Positions 7,877-16,956 of a DNA stretch of 57,190 bases are shown in pieces. The stretch's first letter is position 1. Every line of letters begins with the position of its first letter. Source of the DNA: an uncultured Gammaproteobacteria bacterium (GTDB lineage: Bacteria > Pseudomonadota > Gammaproteobacteria > CAISUE01); assembly GCA_903888615.1 (NCBI GenBank), contig CAISUE010000051.1:1-57190 (forward strand), read 5' to 3'. The position numbers and the translations under genes were made by a program. The notes below the pieces were generated by a model. That model was given only the letters and a program-made list of their open reading frames with translations, ran no database searches and had not been told where the DNA came from.

Positions 7877-9103
7877 TTAATCGGTATCTTTTTTACGCAA
7901 AAAGGCGGGGATATCGAGGTAATTGACATCGTGACCGGCTTCACTGGTGGCAGCCGTCATCGAAGCGTGTTTCGTGCGCGGCGGGGTATAATGATTGCTG
8001 GTAGTACTTTGACGGCGCAAGAGTGCCGGCCGATCCAATTGTTGATAATCCAAACTACCATCGGAACGCACACTATCATTGATAGTGAATTGTTCTTCTT
8101 CCGTTTCATCACCACGACCCAGACCGGTAGCAACAATCGTCACCCGTAATTCATCGTGCATATCAGGATCAATAACGGTACCAACCACAACTGTCGCACC
8201 TTCTGACGTAATGCCTTTAATGGCTTCACCCACTTCTTCAAATTCCCCAATTGACATATCCATACCGGCGGTGATATTGACTAATACGCCACGCGCACCG
8301 GATAAATTCGTATCTTCCAACAAGGGACTGGCAATAGCCGCTTCTGCCGCTAAACGTGCGCGGTTTTCACCTTTGGCTACCCCAGTACCCATCATTGCCA
8401 TCCCCATTTCAGCCATCACAGTCCGAACATCGGCAAAATCGACATTGATCAAACCTGGCCGAGTAATTAATTCCGCAATACCTTGCACTGCTCCAAACAA
8501 CACATTATTGGCTGCTTTAAACGCATCTAATAAACTGACATGTTTACCTAACACGGCTAATAAACGATTATTAGGAATCGTGATTAACGAATCGACCGTG
8601 CGTGACAAGGCTTTAATGCCTTCATCAGCGACTAAAGCGCGCTTACGGCCTTCAAAAGAAAAAGGTTTGGTTACTACTGCAACCGTTAAAATACCCATTT
8701 CTTTGGCAATTTCAGCCACAACGGGAGCAGCTCCCGTTCCTGTCCCACCACCCATCCCGGCGGTAATAAAAATCATATCAGCACCGGCTAAAATCGCTTG
8801 AATGCGTTCGCGATCGGAATAAGCCGCTTGTTTACCGATTTCAGGATTAGCGCCAGCACCTAATCCCTTGGTAATTTCTTCACCCAATTGCATAGTAATC
8901 GGCGCATTGGAATGACGCAAAGCTTGGGCATCGGTATTAAGGCAAATAAAATCCACCCCTTCAATGCTTTCGCTCAGCATGTATTCGACGGCATTGCCAC
9001 CACCACCACCAATGCCAATGACTTTAAGATTCGCACTTTGTGAGCCGGCATCGCTAAATTCGAAGCTACTATTGGCCATGCTGTTTTTCGAAAATTCACC
9101 CAT
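7877..9103 (-). CDS. ftsZ: cell division protein FtsZ
   Basis: 408 aa tubulin-like GTPase that forms the division ring at midcell. It has the GTP-binding GGGGGNAVE (residues 32-40) and the tubulin signature GGGTGTGAAP (118-127). The C-terminal peptide DIPAFLRKK (397-405) binds FtsA and ZipA-type partners. The start at 9103 has GAGATGA upstream. Unusually, neither ftsA nor lpxC, its normal dcw-cluster neighbours, is adjacent: upstream is a lipoprotein gene 117 bp away and downstream is a convergent membrane protein gene. It is either a relocated ftsZ or a second copy. A TATACT-type -10 lies in the 117-bp gap, with no clear -35. Confidence 0.95.
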   Translation of the reverse strand: MGEFSKNSMANSSFEFSDAGSQSANLKVIGIGGGGGNAVEYMLSESIEGVDFICLNTDAQALRHSNAPITMQLGEEITKGLGAGANPEIGKQAAYSDRERIQAILAGADMIFITAGMGGGTGTGAAPVVAEIAKEMGILTVAVVTKPFSFEGRKRALVADEGIKALSRTVDSLITIPNNRLLAVLGKHVSLLDAFKAANNVLFGAVQGIAELITRPGLINVDFADVRTVMAEMGMAMMGTGVAKGENRARLAAEAAIASPLLEDTNLSGARGVLVNITAGMDMSIGEFEEVGEAIKGITSEGATVVVGTVIDPDMHDELRVTIVATGLGRGDETEEEQFTINDSVRSDGSLDYQQLDRPALLRRQSTTSNHYTPPRTKHASMTAATSEAGHDVNYLDIPAFLRKKDTD

Positions 9104-9220
9104 AAATCATCTCATTAAAATTAATTAGTTCTAGCACGAATTTCCCGCGCGTAAGTACTGAATAGATACGCAAAATGTTAGTATAGTATCACAGCCTTCA
9201 CTATTCAGCATAATTTGCTA

Positions 9221-10174
9221 TTAACCCGGCAAATGGCTCGGCATTGGTGCGCATTCCGGTGCCAAACAAGGCGGTAGCTGCTCACCCCTATCCAAAATAG
9301 AACCATGATCTTGATAATAACGGCCTAGCAAACGGGGTTGCAGATAATAATAAATATTGCTTTGATCGCTTGCATAAGCATTCAAAGAATCCAATACCGC
9401 TACTTCAGCCAAACCTTGCTGTGTCGTGCGCACAAACGCTTTGTTAGCACGCAAATACTTAGCATTCAACTGCGCTTGATCATTCACTGTGGTGATTAAT
9501 AAACCAGCAACACCCGCCAAAAACACCTGTTGTGTATCCGTTAATTGCACCAATAATTCTTTACTATGCACCCAAGTAATGGCGACTCGACCACTGTCGC
9601 TTACTTGCAACTCACGAATGCCAACATCCCCTTTCAAGGTTACCGGTCCACTATCACAAATACTCACTAACAAATCGGTACTTTTAAGCCCTGCAATCCG
9701 TGCTTGTTTAATATTTTTTAGCACTAATTGCTGTAAGCCTACCGATTCACCTTGTAACAGGACAGTTCCACTATCAGCAAGATTCAAGCGTTGCAACGAC
9801 GATGGCAGGGTTGTCGTTTGCACATTACCACCGCCTTGAATCGTTAACGTTTGCAAATTAGCGGGAATCGCGATAACCAAGCTATTTTTGGCTTTAAATA
9901 TATCTTTTTGCCTAATATCGAACCTTAACTCCGTCGCTGTATGGGTTATTTTTAACATCGACGACACGGGTTCAGTGGCACTTATCGGCAATAGCGCAGC
10001 ATGCGATTCTACCAAGCTAATATCATTACCGCCCGTGTTGATCACTATCTGGGGTCGCGCAGGCGCAAACCACGTAAGAGGGGGCTTTGGTGGCATGAAA
10101 AAAGTACTGTTAAAAACACTACAACCTGTCAAACTCACTATGAACATTAAACTACTTAAGCGCCACCATTTCAT
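9221..10174 (-). CDS. head-GIN-domain (DUF2807-like) lipoprotein
   Basis: 317 aa. It starts with a lipoprotein signal (hydrophobic stretch, then LTGC with Cys18), so it should be exported and lipid-anchored. The remainder is a repetitive beta-rich region with recurring short motifs such as VSICDSGPVTLKGDVG and VSDSGRVAI, typical of the putative auto-transporter adhesin head-GIN domain that forms a beta-helix. Its function is unknown; adhesion or envelope maintenance are guesses. It sits 15 bp after ispH in the minus-strand run sodB-PPTase-ispH and is followed by ftsZ. Confidence 0.7.
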   Translation of the reverse strand: MKWWRLSSLMFIVSLTGCSVFNSTFFMPPKPPLTWFAPARPQIVINTGGNDISLVESHAALLPISATEPVSSMLKITHTATELRFDIRQKDIFKAKNSLVIAIPANLQTLTIQGGGNVQTTTLPSSLQRLNLADSGTVLLQGESVGLQQLVLKNIKQARIAGLKSTDLLVSICDSGPVTLKGDVGIRELQVSDSGRVAITWVHSKELLVQLTDTQQVFLAGVAGLLITTVNDQAQLNAKYLRANKAFVRTTQQGLAEVAVLDSLNAYASDQSNIYYYLQPRLLGRYYQDHGSILDRGEQLPPCLAPECAPMPSHLPG

Positions 10175-10189
10175 GGGATTTCCTTAATA

Positions 10190-11125
10190 CTAGGGTTTAC
10201 GTAATTCTTTAGGTAAAGCAAAGGTAATTAATTCTTCGCGGCCTTGTAATTCCATCACGTGGGTACCACCCAAAACTTTTAATTGCGCAATCACTGCTTG
10301 CACTAAAATTTCAGGGGCTGAAGCACCTGCTGTAACACCGATTAGTTGCACGCCCACTAACCACGCGGCTTGGATTTCGGTGGCATTATCGATCAAATAA
10401 GCTCGCCTACCCATTCTTTCCGCCAATTCACGCAAGCGATTCGAATTTGAACTGGTCACTGAACCTACCACTAACACCACTTCGCAACGTTGCGCCAATG
10501 TTTTAACCGCATCTTGACGATTTTGCGTAGCATAACAAATATCATCTTTCTTGGGGCCAATGATATGTGGAAAGCGTATTTTTAAAGCGGTAATCATTTT
10601 TTGTGTATCATCGACCGATAACGTTGTTTGTGTCACATACACTAAACGTTCAGGATTCTTTACCATTAATTGAGGAATATCCGCTTCTGTTTCAATAAGA
10701 TAAATCCCACCAGCGGGATTATCATATTGACCTAAGGTTCCTTCCACTTCTGGGTGTCTAGCATGGCCAATGAGTATGCATTCAAAATCTTGCCGTGCGC
10801 ACCTGGTGACTTCCACATGAACTTTAGTGACTAAAGGGCACGTGGCATCAAAGACTTTTAATTGTCGGGCATAGGCTTCAGCACGAATTTGTTGTGACAC
10901 CCCATGAGCACTGAAAATCAGCGTCGCACCATCAGGCACTTCCGCGACGGTTTCAACAAAAATAGCGCCACGCGCACGCAAATCATCCACCACAAATTTA
11001 TTGTGTACCACTTCGTGTCGCACATAAATCGGCGCACCCAAACTTTCTAACGCTCGCACAACGATTTCAATGGCACGATCTACCCCTGCACAAAAGCCAC
11101 GTGGGTTTGCTAATAGTATTTCCAT
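10190..11125 (-). CDS. ispH: 4-hydroxy-3-methylbut-2-enyl diphosphate reductase
   Basis: 311 aa. This is the last enzyme of the MEP isoprenoid pathway, an iron-sulfur enzyme that converts HMBPP to IPP and DMAPP in the cytoplasm. Three cluster cysteines are in place: Cys12 (GFCAGVDRA), Cys96 (DATCPLVTK) and Cys197 (ICYATQNRQ). [14 protein letters not shown] and TSSNSNRL contribute to the active site. Its length is normal. It lies 12 bp after the PPTase gene and 15 bp before the lipoprotein gene, implying one transcript. Confidence 0.97.
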   Translation of the reverse strand: MEILLANPRGFCAGVDRAIEIVVRALESLGAPIYVRHEVVHNKFVVDDLRARGAIFVETVAEVPDGATLIFSAHGVSQQIRAEAYARQLKVFDATCPLVTKVHVEVTRCARQDFECILIGHARHPEVEGTLGQYDNPAGGIYLIETEADIPQLMVKNPERLVYVTQTTLSVDDTQKMITALKIRFPHIIGPKKDDICYATQNRQDAVKTLAQRCEVVLVVGSVTSSNSNRLRELAERMGRRAYLIDNATEIQAAWLVGVQLIGVTAGASAPEILVQAVIAQLKVLGGTHVMELQGREELITFALPKELRKP

Positions 11126-11137
11126 CGATTGATAACC

Positions 11138-11872
11138 TTAGAATGAACTTACGTCACAGGGACCTTGCCACTGAAACACCTGTGGCGCCAACGCAGCCTG
11201 ACAAGTCGCTAAGCTAAAAGCGCAATTGGGTAACCAAAACAATTCTTGTAAACTCACCATGTGAAACAATGCCGAACTTGCCGCAAAATCGATCTGCCAC
11301 ACAAGACCGGCTTCTTGAGAGCCATCATCAGCTGTTTTAAACACAATGTCTCTTAAACCCGTTGCACCGATACCAACACCAAACGCTTTCAATACCGCTT
11401 CTTTTGCTGACCACAAACGATAAAAATGGCTGCGTTGCGCTTCGGCGCTGAGCGCTTTTAAGATGCTATATTCTCGCTCATGAAAAAAACGTTTCGCAAT
11501 CGACAGTGGCGTTAACTTTTGCCGCATGGTTTGAATATCGATACCGACCGCCACGTCTCGACAGATAGCCAAGACGACATAATGATCACTGTGCGATAAA
11601 TTAAACTGCAAGCCACGTGAAACCAAACAAGGTTTCCCATAAGCATTATAATCAAAAAGCAATTCCTGCGGTGCTTGAGCAACATAGCGGCTCAAAATAC
11701 TTTTCAAAAAACATTTGGTGAACAATGCTTGCTCACGCACCGGCGGGATTTTTTGCGCCAACGCTTGCTGCTCTGCTTGCGTAAACCAAGCATGATAATC
11801 CGCTGCCACCAAACGTGGGCAAGTCCTACTATCTGCCCACCATAGATGAATGGCATTAGCTATTAGAGACAT
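11138..11872 (-). CDS. Sfp-type 4'-phosphopantetheinyl transferase
   Basis: 244 aa. It transfers the phosphopantetheine arm of CoA to a serine of a carrier protein. Family motifs are VGIDIQTM (Mg-binding Asp) and YRLWSAKEAVLKAFG (the WxxKEA motif). NLSHSDHYV also fits the family. The two-lobed length matches Sfp/EntD/HetI types rather than the short AcpS. No polyketide or peptide synthetase lies in the window, so it may serve fatty acid synthesis or a cluster elsewhere. It follows sodB by 18 bp. No Shine-Dalgarno is obvious, so expression may depend on coupling to sodB. Confidence 0.88.
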   Translation of the reverse strand: MSLIANAIHLWWADSRTCPRLVAADYHAWFTQAEQQALAQKIPPVREQALFTKCFLKSILSRYVAQAPQELLFDYNAYGKPCLVSRGLQFNLSHSDHYVVLAICRDVAVGIDIQTMRQKLTPLSIAKRFFHEREYSILKALSAEAQRSHFYRLWSAKEAVLKAFGVGIGATGLRDIVFKTADDGSQEAGLVWQIDFAASSALFHMVSLQELFWLPNCAFSLATCQAALAPQVFQWQGPCDVSSF

Positions 11873-11890
11873 GAACAGTCATTGCCACAC

Positions 11891-12475
11891 TTAGTTATTG
11901 AAATTTTCTAAAACAAAATCCCAATTGACTAAGTCCCAAAAGCGTTGAACGTACGTTGGTCTAGCATTGCGATAATCGATATAATAGGCATGTTCCCACA
12001 CATCGCATGTCAATAGCGCTTTATCTTCTGTCGTCAACGGTGTACCGGCATTACTGGTACTTTTCAACGCTAACTGGCCGCTAGGTGTTTTCACTAACCA
12101 GCCCCAACCTGAACCAAAGGTACCGATCGTTATTTTGGCAAACTGTTCTTGAAAGGCACTAAAACTGCCAAAATCCTGTTCAATAGCCGCTAATAAAGCA
12201 CCATCAGGCTGATTATTGACTTTAACTGCCCGTAAACAGTGAAAATAAAAGCTATGATTCCAAATTTGAGCGGCATTGTTGAATATCCCGCCGGTGGATT
12301 TTTTGATGATAGCTTCTAAACTCGCTTGTTCAAAACCGCTACCCGGCAATAAATTATTAAGATTAGTGACATAAGCTTGATGATGCTTGCCATGATGGTA
12401 TTCCAGGGTTTCACGCGAAATAACCGGCTCAAGAGCATCAAGCGCATAAGGCAAAGCAGGTAGACTAATAGACAT
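11891..12475 (-). CDS. sodB: superoxide dismutase [Fe]
   Basis: 194 aa, close to the usual length of bacterial Fe-SOD. It dismutates superoxide in the cytoplasm. Metal ligands are recognisable: His27 in [10 protein letters not shown], the His of IWNHSFYF, and Asp/His in [23 protein letters not shown] is the Fe/Mn-SOD glycine-rich region, and AAQIWNHSF favours the Fe type. It is the first gene of a minus-strand run with PPTase, ispH and the lipoprotein, and is divergent from glcF with 92 bp between them that must hold both promoters. Confidence 0.94.
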   Translation of the reverse strand: MSISLPALPYALDALEPVISRETLEYHHGKHHQAYVTNLNNLLPGSGFEQASLEAIIKKSTGGIFNNAAQIWNHSFYFHCLRAVKVNNQPDGALLAAIEQDFGSFSAFQEQFAKITIGTFGSGWGWLVKTPSGQLALKSTSNAGTPLTTEDKALLTCDVWEHAYYIDYRNARPTYVQRFWDLVNWDFVLENFNN

Positions 12476-12567
12476 GTAGCTTATCTCCGATAAAGTAGTT
12501 ACGAAATTACCGCTATTATGCCATCATAAAGCACCGCTATGCAAAGCTAAGGCACTAAAAAGACCCA

Positions 12568-13791
12568 ATGGACGTTAAGACACTCGCGCAACAAGTCAAC
12601 ACCCTAGCCAGTCAATGCGTTCGCTGTGGTTTATGCTTAACCGTTTGCCCAACGTATCAATTAAACCGCCTCGAAGCCGAATCGCCACGCGGTCGCATTC
12701 AATTACTAGCCGCTGTAGCACGTGATGAATTGATGCCGGATGCCATATTGAATCAACATCTCAGTCAATGCTTAAGTTGTCGTCAATGCGAAATGGTGTG
12801 TCCTACCCATGTCCCTTATGAAAATCTCTTGCTCAAAGGCCGAGCTTTATTACAACAAAAAAATCCTCGCCAAACGGGGCTGTCTTTTATCTTAAAAATC
12901 ATGACTTACTCTGCGACCTGGCGTCGGCGCTTATTTAATGGCTATCGCCTTTTTGTCAAACTCGGCTTATTGTCTTTAAGTACTCGTTTAGGTTTGTTAC
13001 GCTTGTTTAAATGCCAACGCTTACTTGCCTATTTGCCAAAACCTCTATCGCCAACGTTTATCAACGCATCACCCTATAAAATCGCCCATCCACGTGGTTG
13101 CGTACTGTTATTAACCGGATGCAGTAGCGATGTTTTAGAACCACAGACGCTGACAGATGCTGTTTTCTTATTAAATGCCTGGGGTTATGAAGTCATTATC
13201 CCCAAAGAGCAACAATGCTGTGGCGCTTTGCACGCTCACGCTGGCTTCGACACCCATGCTGCCACGCTAGCTAAAAAAAACACCGCGGTTTTCTTAGCCA
13301 TCGCTCAACAACAAAAACTTGCCGCCATTATTCAACTCACCACCGGTTGCGCCTCCACTTGGCAAACTTATGTAAATTTACCCGCGCCGATCATCGACAT
13401 TCAACGCTTTCTTTTAGATCAATGGCCTACTGACTTGCGTCTTAACGCTTTAGCATTGAGCGTCGCTATCCACACACCTTGCAGCCAAAGAAATAGCATG
13501 CATGAAAAATCTTTATCCCAGTCTTTGTTGAGCAAAATCCCTGAATTACAATTAACGCACTTTGGCGACACCACCTGCTGTGGTGCAGCAGGGGATTATT
13601 TTCTCAAACACCCTCAACTGAGCGACCAATTAGGTCAACACGTCACTAAAGCATTAAAACCTCTGGCGGTGAGCTGGGTCGTTTCCGCCAATATCGGTTG
13701 TCGTTTGCAATTAGCCAAACAGCTGGCTGATCAAAAAATGCATCATCGGCAATTGTCTCATCCGATTTCTGTGCTAGCCCGTGCTTTATAG
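12568..13791 (+). CDS. glcF: glycolate oxidase iron-sulfur subunit GlcF-like
   Basis: 407 aa. Two 4Fe-4S ferredoxin motifs lie at the N-terminus: Cys17/20/23/27 in CVRCGLCLTVCP and Cys68/71/74/78 in CLSCRQCEMVCP. Two CCG-type motifs (CCGALH and CCGAAGDYF) follow, as in GlcF and other heterodisulfide-reductase-like subunits. GlcF passes electrons from the flavin subunits GlcD/GlcE to the quinone pool. No glcD or glcE is adjacent, so the partner is elsewhere or the subunit serves another flavoprotein. The 3' end overlaps the convergent inhibitor gene by 34 bp. Confidence 0.88.
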   Translation: MDVKTLAQQVNTLASQCVRCGLCLTVCPTYQLNRLEAESPRGRIQLLAAVARDELMPDAILNQHLSQCLSCRQCEMVCPTHVPYENLLLKGRALLQQKNPRQTGLSFILKIMTYSATWRRRLFNGYRLFVKLGLLSLSTRLGLLRLFKCQRLLAYLPKPLSPTFINASPYKIAHPRGCVLLLTGCSSDVLEPQTLTDAVFLLNAWGYEVIIPKEQQCCGALHAHAGFDTHAATLAKKNTAVFLAIAQQQKLAAIIQLTTGCASTWQTYVNLPAPIIDIQRFLLDQWPTDLRLNALALSVAIHTPCSQRNSMHEKSLSQSLLSKIPELQLTHFGDTTCCGAAGDYFLKHPQLSDQLGQHVTKALKPLAVSWVVSANIGCRLQLAKQLADQKMHHRQLSHPISVLARAL

Positions 13792-14159
13792 CACCAAGTT
13801 ATTTTGGCACTTACAACCGTTTGATGCTCCCAAGGGCGAGCATAAGCGAAACGAATCACACCGCATTGCGGCGCTATCACAGAAGATTTTAATTGGAAAG
13901 TGAAATATTGAATGCCGGGTGAACCCATCAAATGCGGTTCAAGCCGTTGATAAGAGTTACTTAAAAAACGTAAGTGTTTGTGATCATAGGATTGCAAATG
14001 CCACCTAAACCCGGTGGTGGCATTTGCGCGCAGCGCGACAAAAAATTGCTTTTGCCCATAAGGAATGGCAATTGTGCGATCCTCTGTTACTTCACGCACT
14101 TGCGCCATCGTTATTTGACAAATACTCGCGACCACTAATGCAATCAGCCATTTTTTCAT
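13758..14159 (-). CDS. chagasin-family (I42) cysteine protease inhibitor, exported
   Basis: 133 aa. A cleavable signal peptide is evident (MKKWLIALVVASICQITMAQ, cut after Ala). The three inhibitor loops of the chagasin/I42 family are present in order: NATTGFRW (NxTTGxxW), GSPG, and RPWE. Chagasins block papain-like (C1) cysteine proteases such as cathepsins. Here the protein should reach the periplasm or beyond. In a host-associated bacterium it may guard against host lysosomal proteases; that is inference. Two Cys in the C-terminal half may form a disulfide. The 3' end overlaps glcF by 34 bp. Confidence 0.85.
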   Translation of the reverse strand: MKKWLIALVVASICQITMAQVREVTEDRTIAIPYGQKQFFVALRANATTGFRWHLQSYDHKHLRFLSNSYQRLEPHLMGSPGIQYFTFQLKSSVIAPQCGVIRFAYARPWEHQTVVSAKITWCYKARASTEIG

Positions 14160-14471
14160 GATAATCTAAACTCCTGAACACTGAATCGATAACCCATTGA
14201 ATATACAAAAAATGTGATACAAAGCTTGCATCAGAGCTCAAGCTATTTTAGACTTGGAGGCCAGTTAAAGTCACATTTTTTTATTTTAGAGTTCCCGCTG
14301 TTGACAACAACAAGCGAGGAATGGAAATAGCATAGTGTATCCTATGCGTAAAAATGGGTTTTCCGGGCTTTTTGTCACCGATTTTTTATTTATTGCCACA
14401 CTTCGCCTTATAGCAATAAGGCTGAGAAGTCGCTGGTATTTTTCTCAAAACGTCAACGGGGGAAACCCATT
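14160..14471. promoter_or_regulatory. 312-bp divergent control region (chagasin / LbtU)
   Basis: The region separates the divergent chagasin and LbtU genes and should carry both promoters. TTGACA occurs at 14301-14306 but no good -10 is correctly spaced. GCATAG-N6-CTATGC at 14330-14347 is a perfect inverted repeat with the size of an operator. GCCTTA/TAAGGC forms a second small repeat near 14410-14427. A strong Shine-Dalgarno (GGGGGAAA) precedes the LbtU ATG. I see no clear Fur box despite the iron link of LbtU. Confidence 0.4.
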
Positions 14472-16055
14472 ATGAAATTAACGATTAAACCCTTAGTGGT
14501 GTTAATAAGTGTCTTGGGTGGCAGTCTTGCCAGTCAATTGGCTTGTGCACAAACCACAGCTGCTAGCCCAGATATCGATGCTTTAGTGAAACACATCAAC
14601 AGTCAAACCCAATCGTTAGAAAAACAAGTCACTCAGCTAAAACATGAAGTTAAACGCTTGAAAGCAGAACAAGTTCAATCAACGGCTAAACCTGTCGTTG
14701 ATGCAGATGCCAAAACCGACGCCAATGAAGCAGCTATCGCTAACGCACAAAATAAATTATCTAAACAACCGAATTTTGAAGCCATTTCGCCTTTATTACG
14801 GATGGGTGCCAGCCCTGTGATCGTCGCACCTTATATTGGCGTTCCTTCAGCCTATGATGCTTCGGATTTATTGGTCTATCAATCAACGTATAAACTTGAC
14901 GCCACTATGTTACAGCGTGATAAACTTTTGTATAAAACCGCTGCTGATGAAGGCATTACCTTAGGTGATACTCCAACACTTATTTTAAGCGGTAAAATCG
15001 AAAGTCAAATTTACGGTAGTAAAACCTATTCTGGCCCTAATACCAGCAATATCAATTTAACCGGTGCTGAATTAATCGCCGCGGTTCATGTCAATAAATG
15101 GGTTAATGGTTTAATCACCTTCAATTATGACGATGGCCCTTCTTCTGAAAATGAACAAGTCGTTACCAATTCCAGTTTCAGTATCGATCAAGCTTTTGCT
15201 ACCATTGGTAACTTAAGCGAAACACCGTTTTATATGACAGCAGGTCAACGGACGATCCCATTTGGTCACTATACCACTTATATGTTAAGTGATACCTTAC
15301 CAAAAAATATGTTTAAACTATTAGAAAGATCTATCTTATTGGGTTTCGATGATCAAAAAGATGCCATTGTCCAACCTTATGCCAATACATTTGTATTTAA
15401 AGACGATACTAATGCCGGCGGCGGTGGCAATAACATCAATAACTTTGGCGCTAATTTAGGCTTGCGATTGAAGGCCAACAACGGTGTCAACACTGACGTT
15501 GGTGTTAGTGCAGTGGCAAACGTTGCTGATTCTAACGGTATGCAAAGTACCGGGCTCTCACAATTCCCAGGCTTTAGCACCAGCACCATCACCACAGCGA
15601 GCGGCTCAACGGTTAATGGCGAAAATTTAAGCCGTAAAGTACCCGGCTTTGATGCTTACGCTGGCATCGGCAATGATCAATATTATTTCAATGCTGAATA
15701 CACCGGCGCTACTTCCAGCTTTGCCGCTGACAATATGACGTTTAATGGCCACGGTGCTAAACCATCTGCCATGCATACAGAAATCGTGCATATGTTTAGT
15801 CTTGGCAATTATCCTGCCAATATTGCGGTAGGTTATGATCATACCTGGCAAGCATTAGCGTTAAATATGCCACAACAACGTTATATCACAGCAATGAACG
15901 TATCGTTTATTCATAATACGATCACCACGCTTGAATTCAATCGTTGGATCAATTATGCCGCAGGCGATGTGGCTACTGGTCAAGGTTCGCCAGCGATTCA
16001 AGCAACGGGTCATTATGAAAATAATGTCGCACTGCAATTCGGTGTTTATTTCTAA
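14472..16055 (+). CDS. LbtU-family siderophore porin
   Basis: 527 aa. A signal peptide ends at about residue 26 (ACAQ). A short coiled coil follows (roughly residues 35-70, LEKQVTQLKHEVKRLKAEQ), as in trimeric-type porins. The remainder is beta-strand rich and ends in aromatic FGVYF, the C-terminal signal of outer membrane barrels. LbtU of Legionella is the outer membrane receptor for the siderophore legiobactin, and homologues are common in Legionellales. Assignment is by overall pattern, so the ligand is uncertain. A strong terminator follows at 16083. Confidence 0.75.
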   Translation: MKLTIKPLVVLISVLGGSLASQLACAQTTAASPDIDALVKHINSQTQSLEKQVTQLKHEVKRLKAEQVQSTAKPVVDADAKTDANEAAIANAQNKLSKQPNFEAISPLLRMGASPVIVAPYIGVPSAYDASDLLVYQSTYKLDATMLQRDKLLYKTAADEGITLGDTPTLILSGKIESQIYGSKTYSGPNTSNINLTGAELIAAVHVNKWVNGLITFNYDDGPSSENEQVVTNSSFSIDQAFATIGNLSETPFYMTAGQRTIPFGHYTTYMLSDTLPKNMFKLLERSILLGFDDQKDAIVQPYANTFVFKDDTNAGGGGNNINNFGANLGLRLKANNGVNTDVGVSAVANVADSNGMQSTGLSQFPGFSTSTITTASGSTVNGENLSRKVPGFDAYAGIGNDQYYFNAEYTGATSSFAADNMTFNGHGAKPSAMHTEIVHMFSLGNYPANIAVGYDHTWQALALNMPQQRYITAMNVSFIHNTITTLEFNRWINYAAGDVATGQGSPAIQATGHYENNVALQFGVYF

Positions 16056-16082
16056 GTCACAATGTCATCGTAACAAAGCACA

Positions 16083-16108
16083 GAGGCGGCTCTTTAGCCG
16101 CCTCTTTT
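16083..16108 (+). terminator. intrinsic terminator after the LbtU gene
   Basis: GAGGCGGCT (16083-16091) pairs perfectly with AGCCGCCTC (16096-16104) around a 4-nt loop, and TTTT follows. This is a classic Rho-independent terminator 28 bp after the stop codon. Confidence 0.93.
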
Positions 16109-16147
16109 AGCATGGAATGCATCTCGTTTTAACAAGAATTTCCATGA

Positions 16148-16816
16148 ATGACTACATTAACGCCATCACCGTATTTAACGTCAAAAATACTGCTTGTTGA
16201 TGATCACACCTTAGCCAGGTGCGCTGTCAAAGCTTTATTAAGCCGCTATTCTCAATTCATTATCGTCGCAGAAGCCGCTACTGGCGCTGAAGCCTTAGCG
16301 TTAGCCAAACAGCATTTACCAGATATTATCTTGCTCGACATCGAATTGCCGGATTTAAGTGGCGTCGAAGTGGCTAAACGCTTGTTGAAAATTCATCCTT
16401 GTCGAATCATTGTTTTAACCAGTCATAGCGACCGTTTTTATCTTGGTCCTTTATTAAAACTGGGCATTCACGGTTACCTTTCCAAAAATTGTCAACCCGC
16501 TGAATTAATGGCAGCATTACAGACTACCAATAACCACTTACCGTTTATCGATCAACAAATGACCGAGCAGTTAACGCAACAATTATTTACCGATACCTTG
16601 CCACCAGAACCCTTTGAAGGTTTATCACAGCGCGAATTGGAAATTGTTTTTTTATTATGTCGCGGTGAAAAAATGGCTGTCATTGCTAAAAAATTGTTTT
16701 TAAGCCCCAAGACCATCAGCATGCATCGTCAAAGCCTTTTTAAAAAACTCCAGGTTAGCAATGCTACTGAATTAGCCAAACTGGCATTCCAGTATAAATT
16801 AATCGACCCAAACTGA
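16148..16816 (+). CDS. NarL/FixJ-family response regulator, GacA/LetA-like
   Basis: 222 aa. A receiver domain (about residues 12-125) has the acidic pair DD at 18-19, phospho-acceptor Asp64 in IILLDIELPD, and a conserved Lys in GYLSKN. A LuxR-type helix-turn-helix (about 155-215) carries LSQRELEIVFLLCRGE and LSPKTISMHRQSLFKKL. This layout matches GacA/UvrY/LetA, which in Legionella controls the switch to the transmissive phase through small RNAs. No sensor kinase is adjacent, as is also usual for that family. Orthology is likely but not certain. Confidence 0.8.
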   Translation: MTTLTPSPYLTSKILLVDDHTLARCAVKALLSRYSQFIIVAEAATGAEALALAKQHLPDIILLDIELPDLSGVEVAKRLLKIHPCRIIVLTSHSDRFYLGPLLKLGIHGYLSKNCQPAELMAALQTTNNHLPFIDQQMTEQLTQQLFTDTLPPEPFEGLSQRELEIVFLLCRGEKMAVIAKKLFLSPKTISMHRQSLFKKLQVSNATELAKLAFQYKLIDPN

Positions 16817-16882
16817 AAACGCTAGCTTTATGGTGCTTTATAAAGGAAATCCTACCGCTCTACAATCTCAGGCAGCATAGCG

Positions 16883-16922
16883 TATAATGCAAGCCAAGCC
16901 TTTAGCCACCCGTCTAAAGGCT
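16883..16922 (+). promoter_or_regulatory. -10 element and 5' stem-loop ahead of the phosphate transport pair
   Basis: A perfect TATAAT lies at 16883-16888, with no convincing -35. About 9 nt downstream starts a 9-bp perfect inverted repeat, AGCCTTTAG (16897-16905) and CTAAAGGCT (16914-16922), with an 8-nt loop. A transcript from this promoter would begin almost exactly at the stem, so the hairpin would cap the 5' end of the mRNA. No Pho box is seen. Confidence 0.5.
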
Positions 16923-16956
16923 CGTATTAACCCGTCATTTTTCAAACGAGTCATTC

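Noticed and set aside
8079-8801. A 240-codon open frame antisense to ftsZ
   Set aside because: It lies wholly within ftsZ on the other strand, is Ala/Pro/Thr/Ser-rich as expected of an antisense shadow, and has no ribosome-binding site or recognisable domain.
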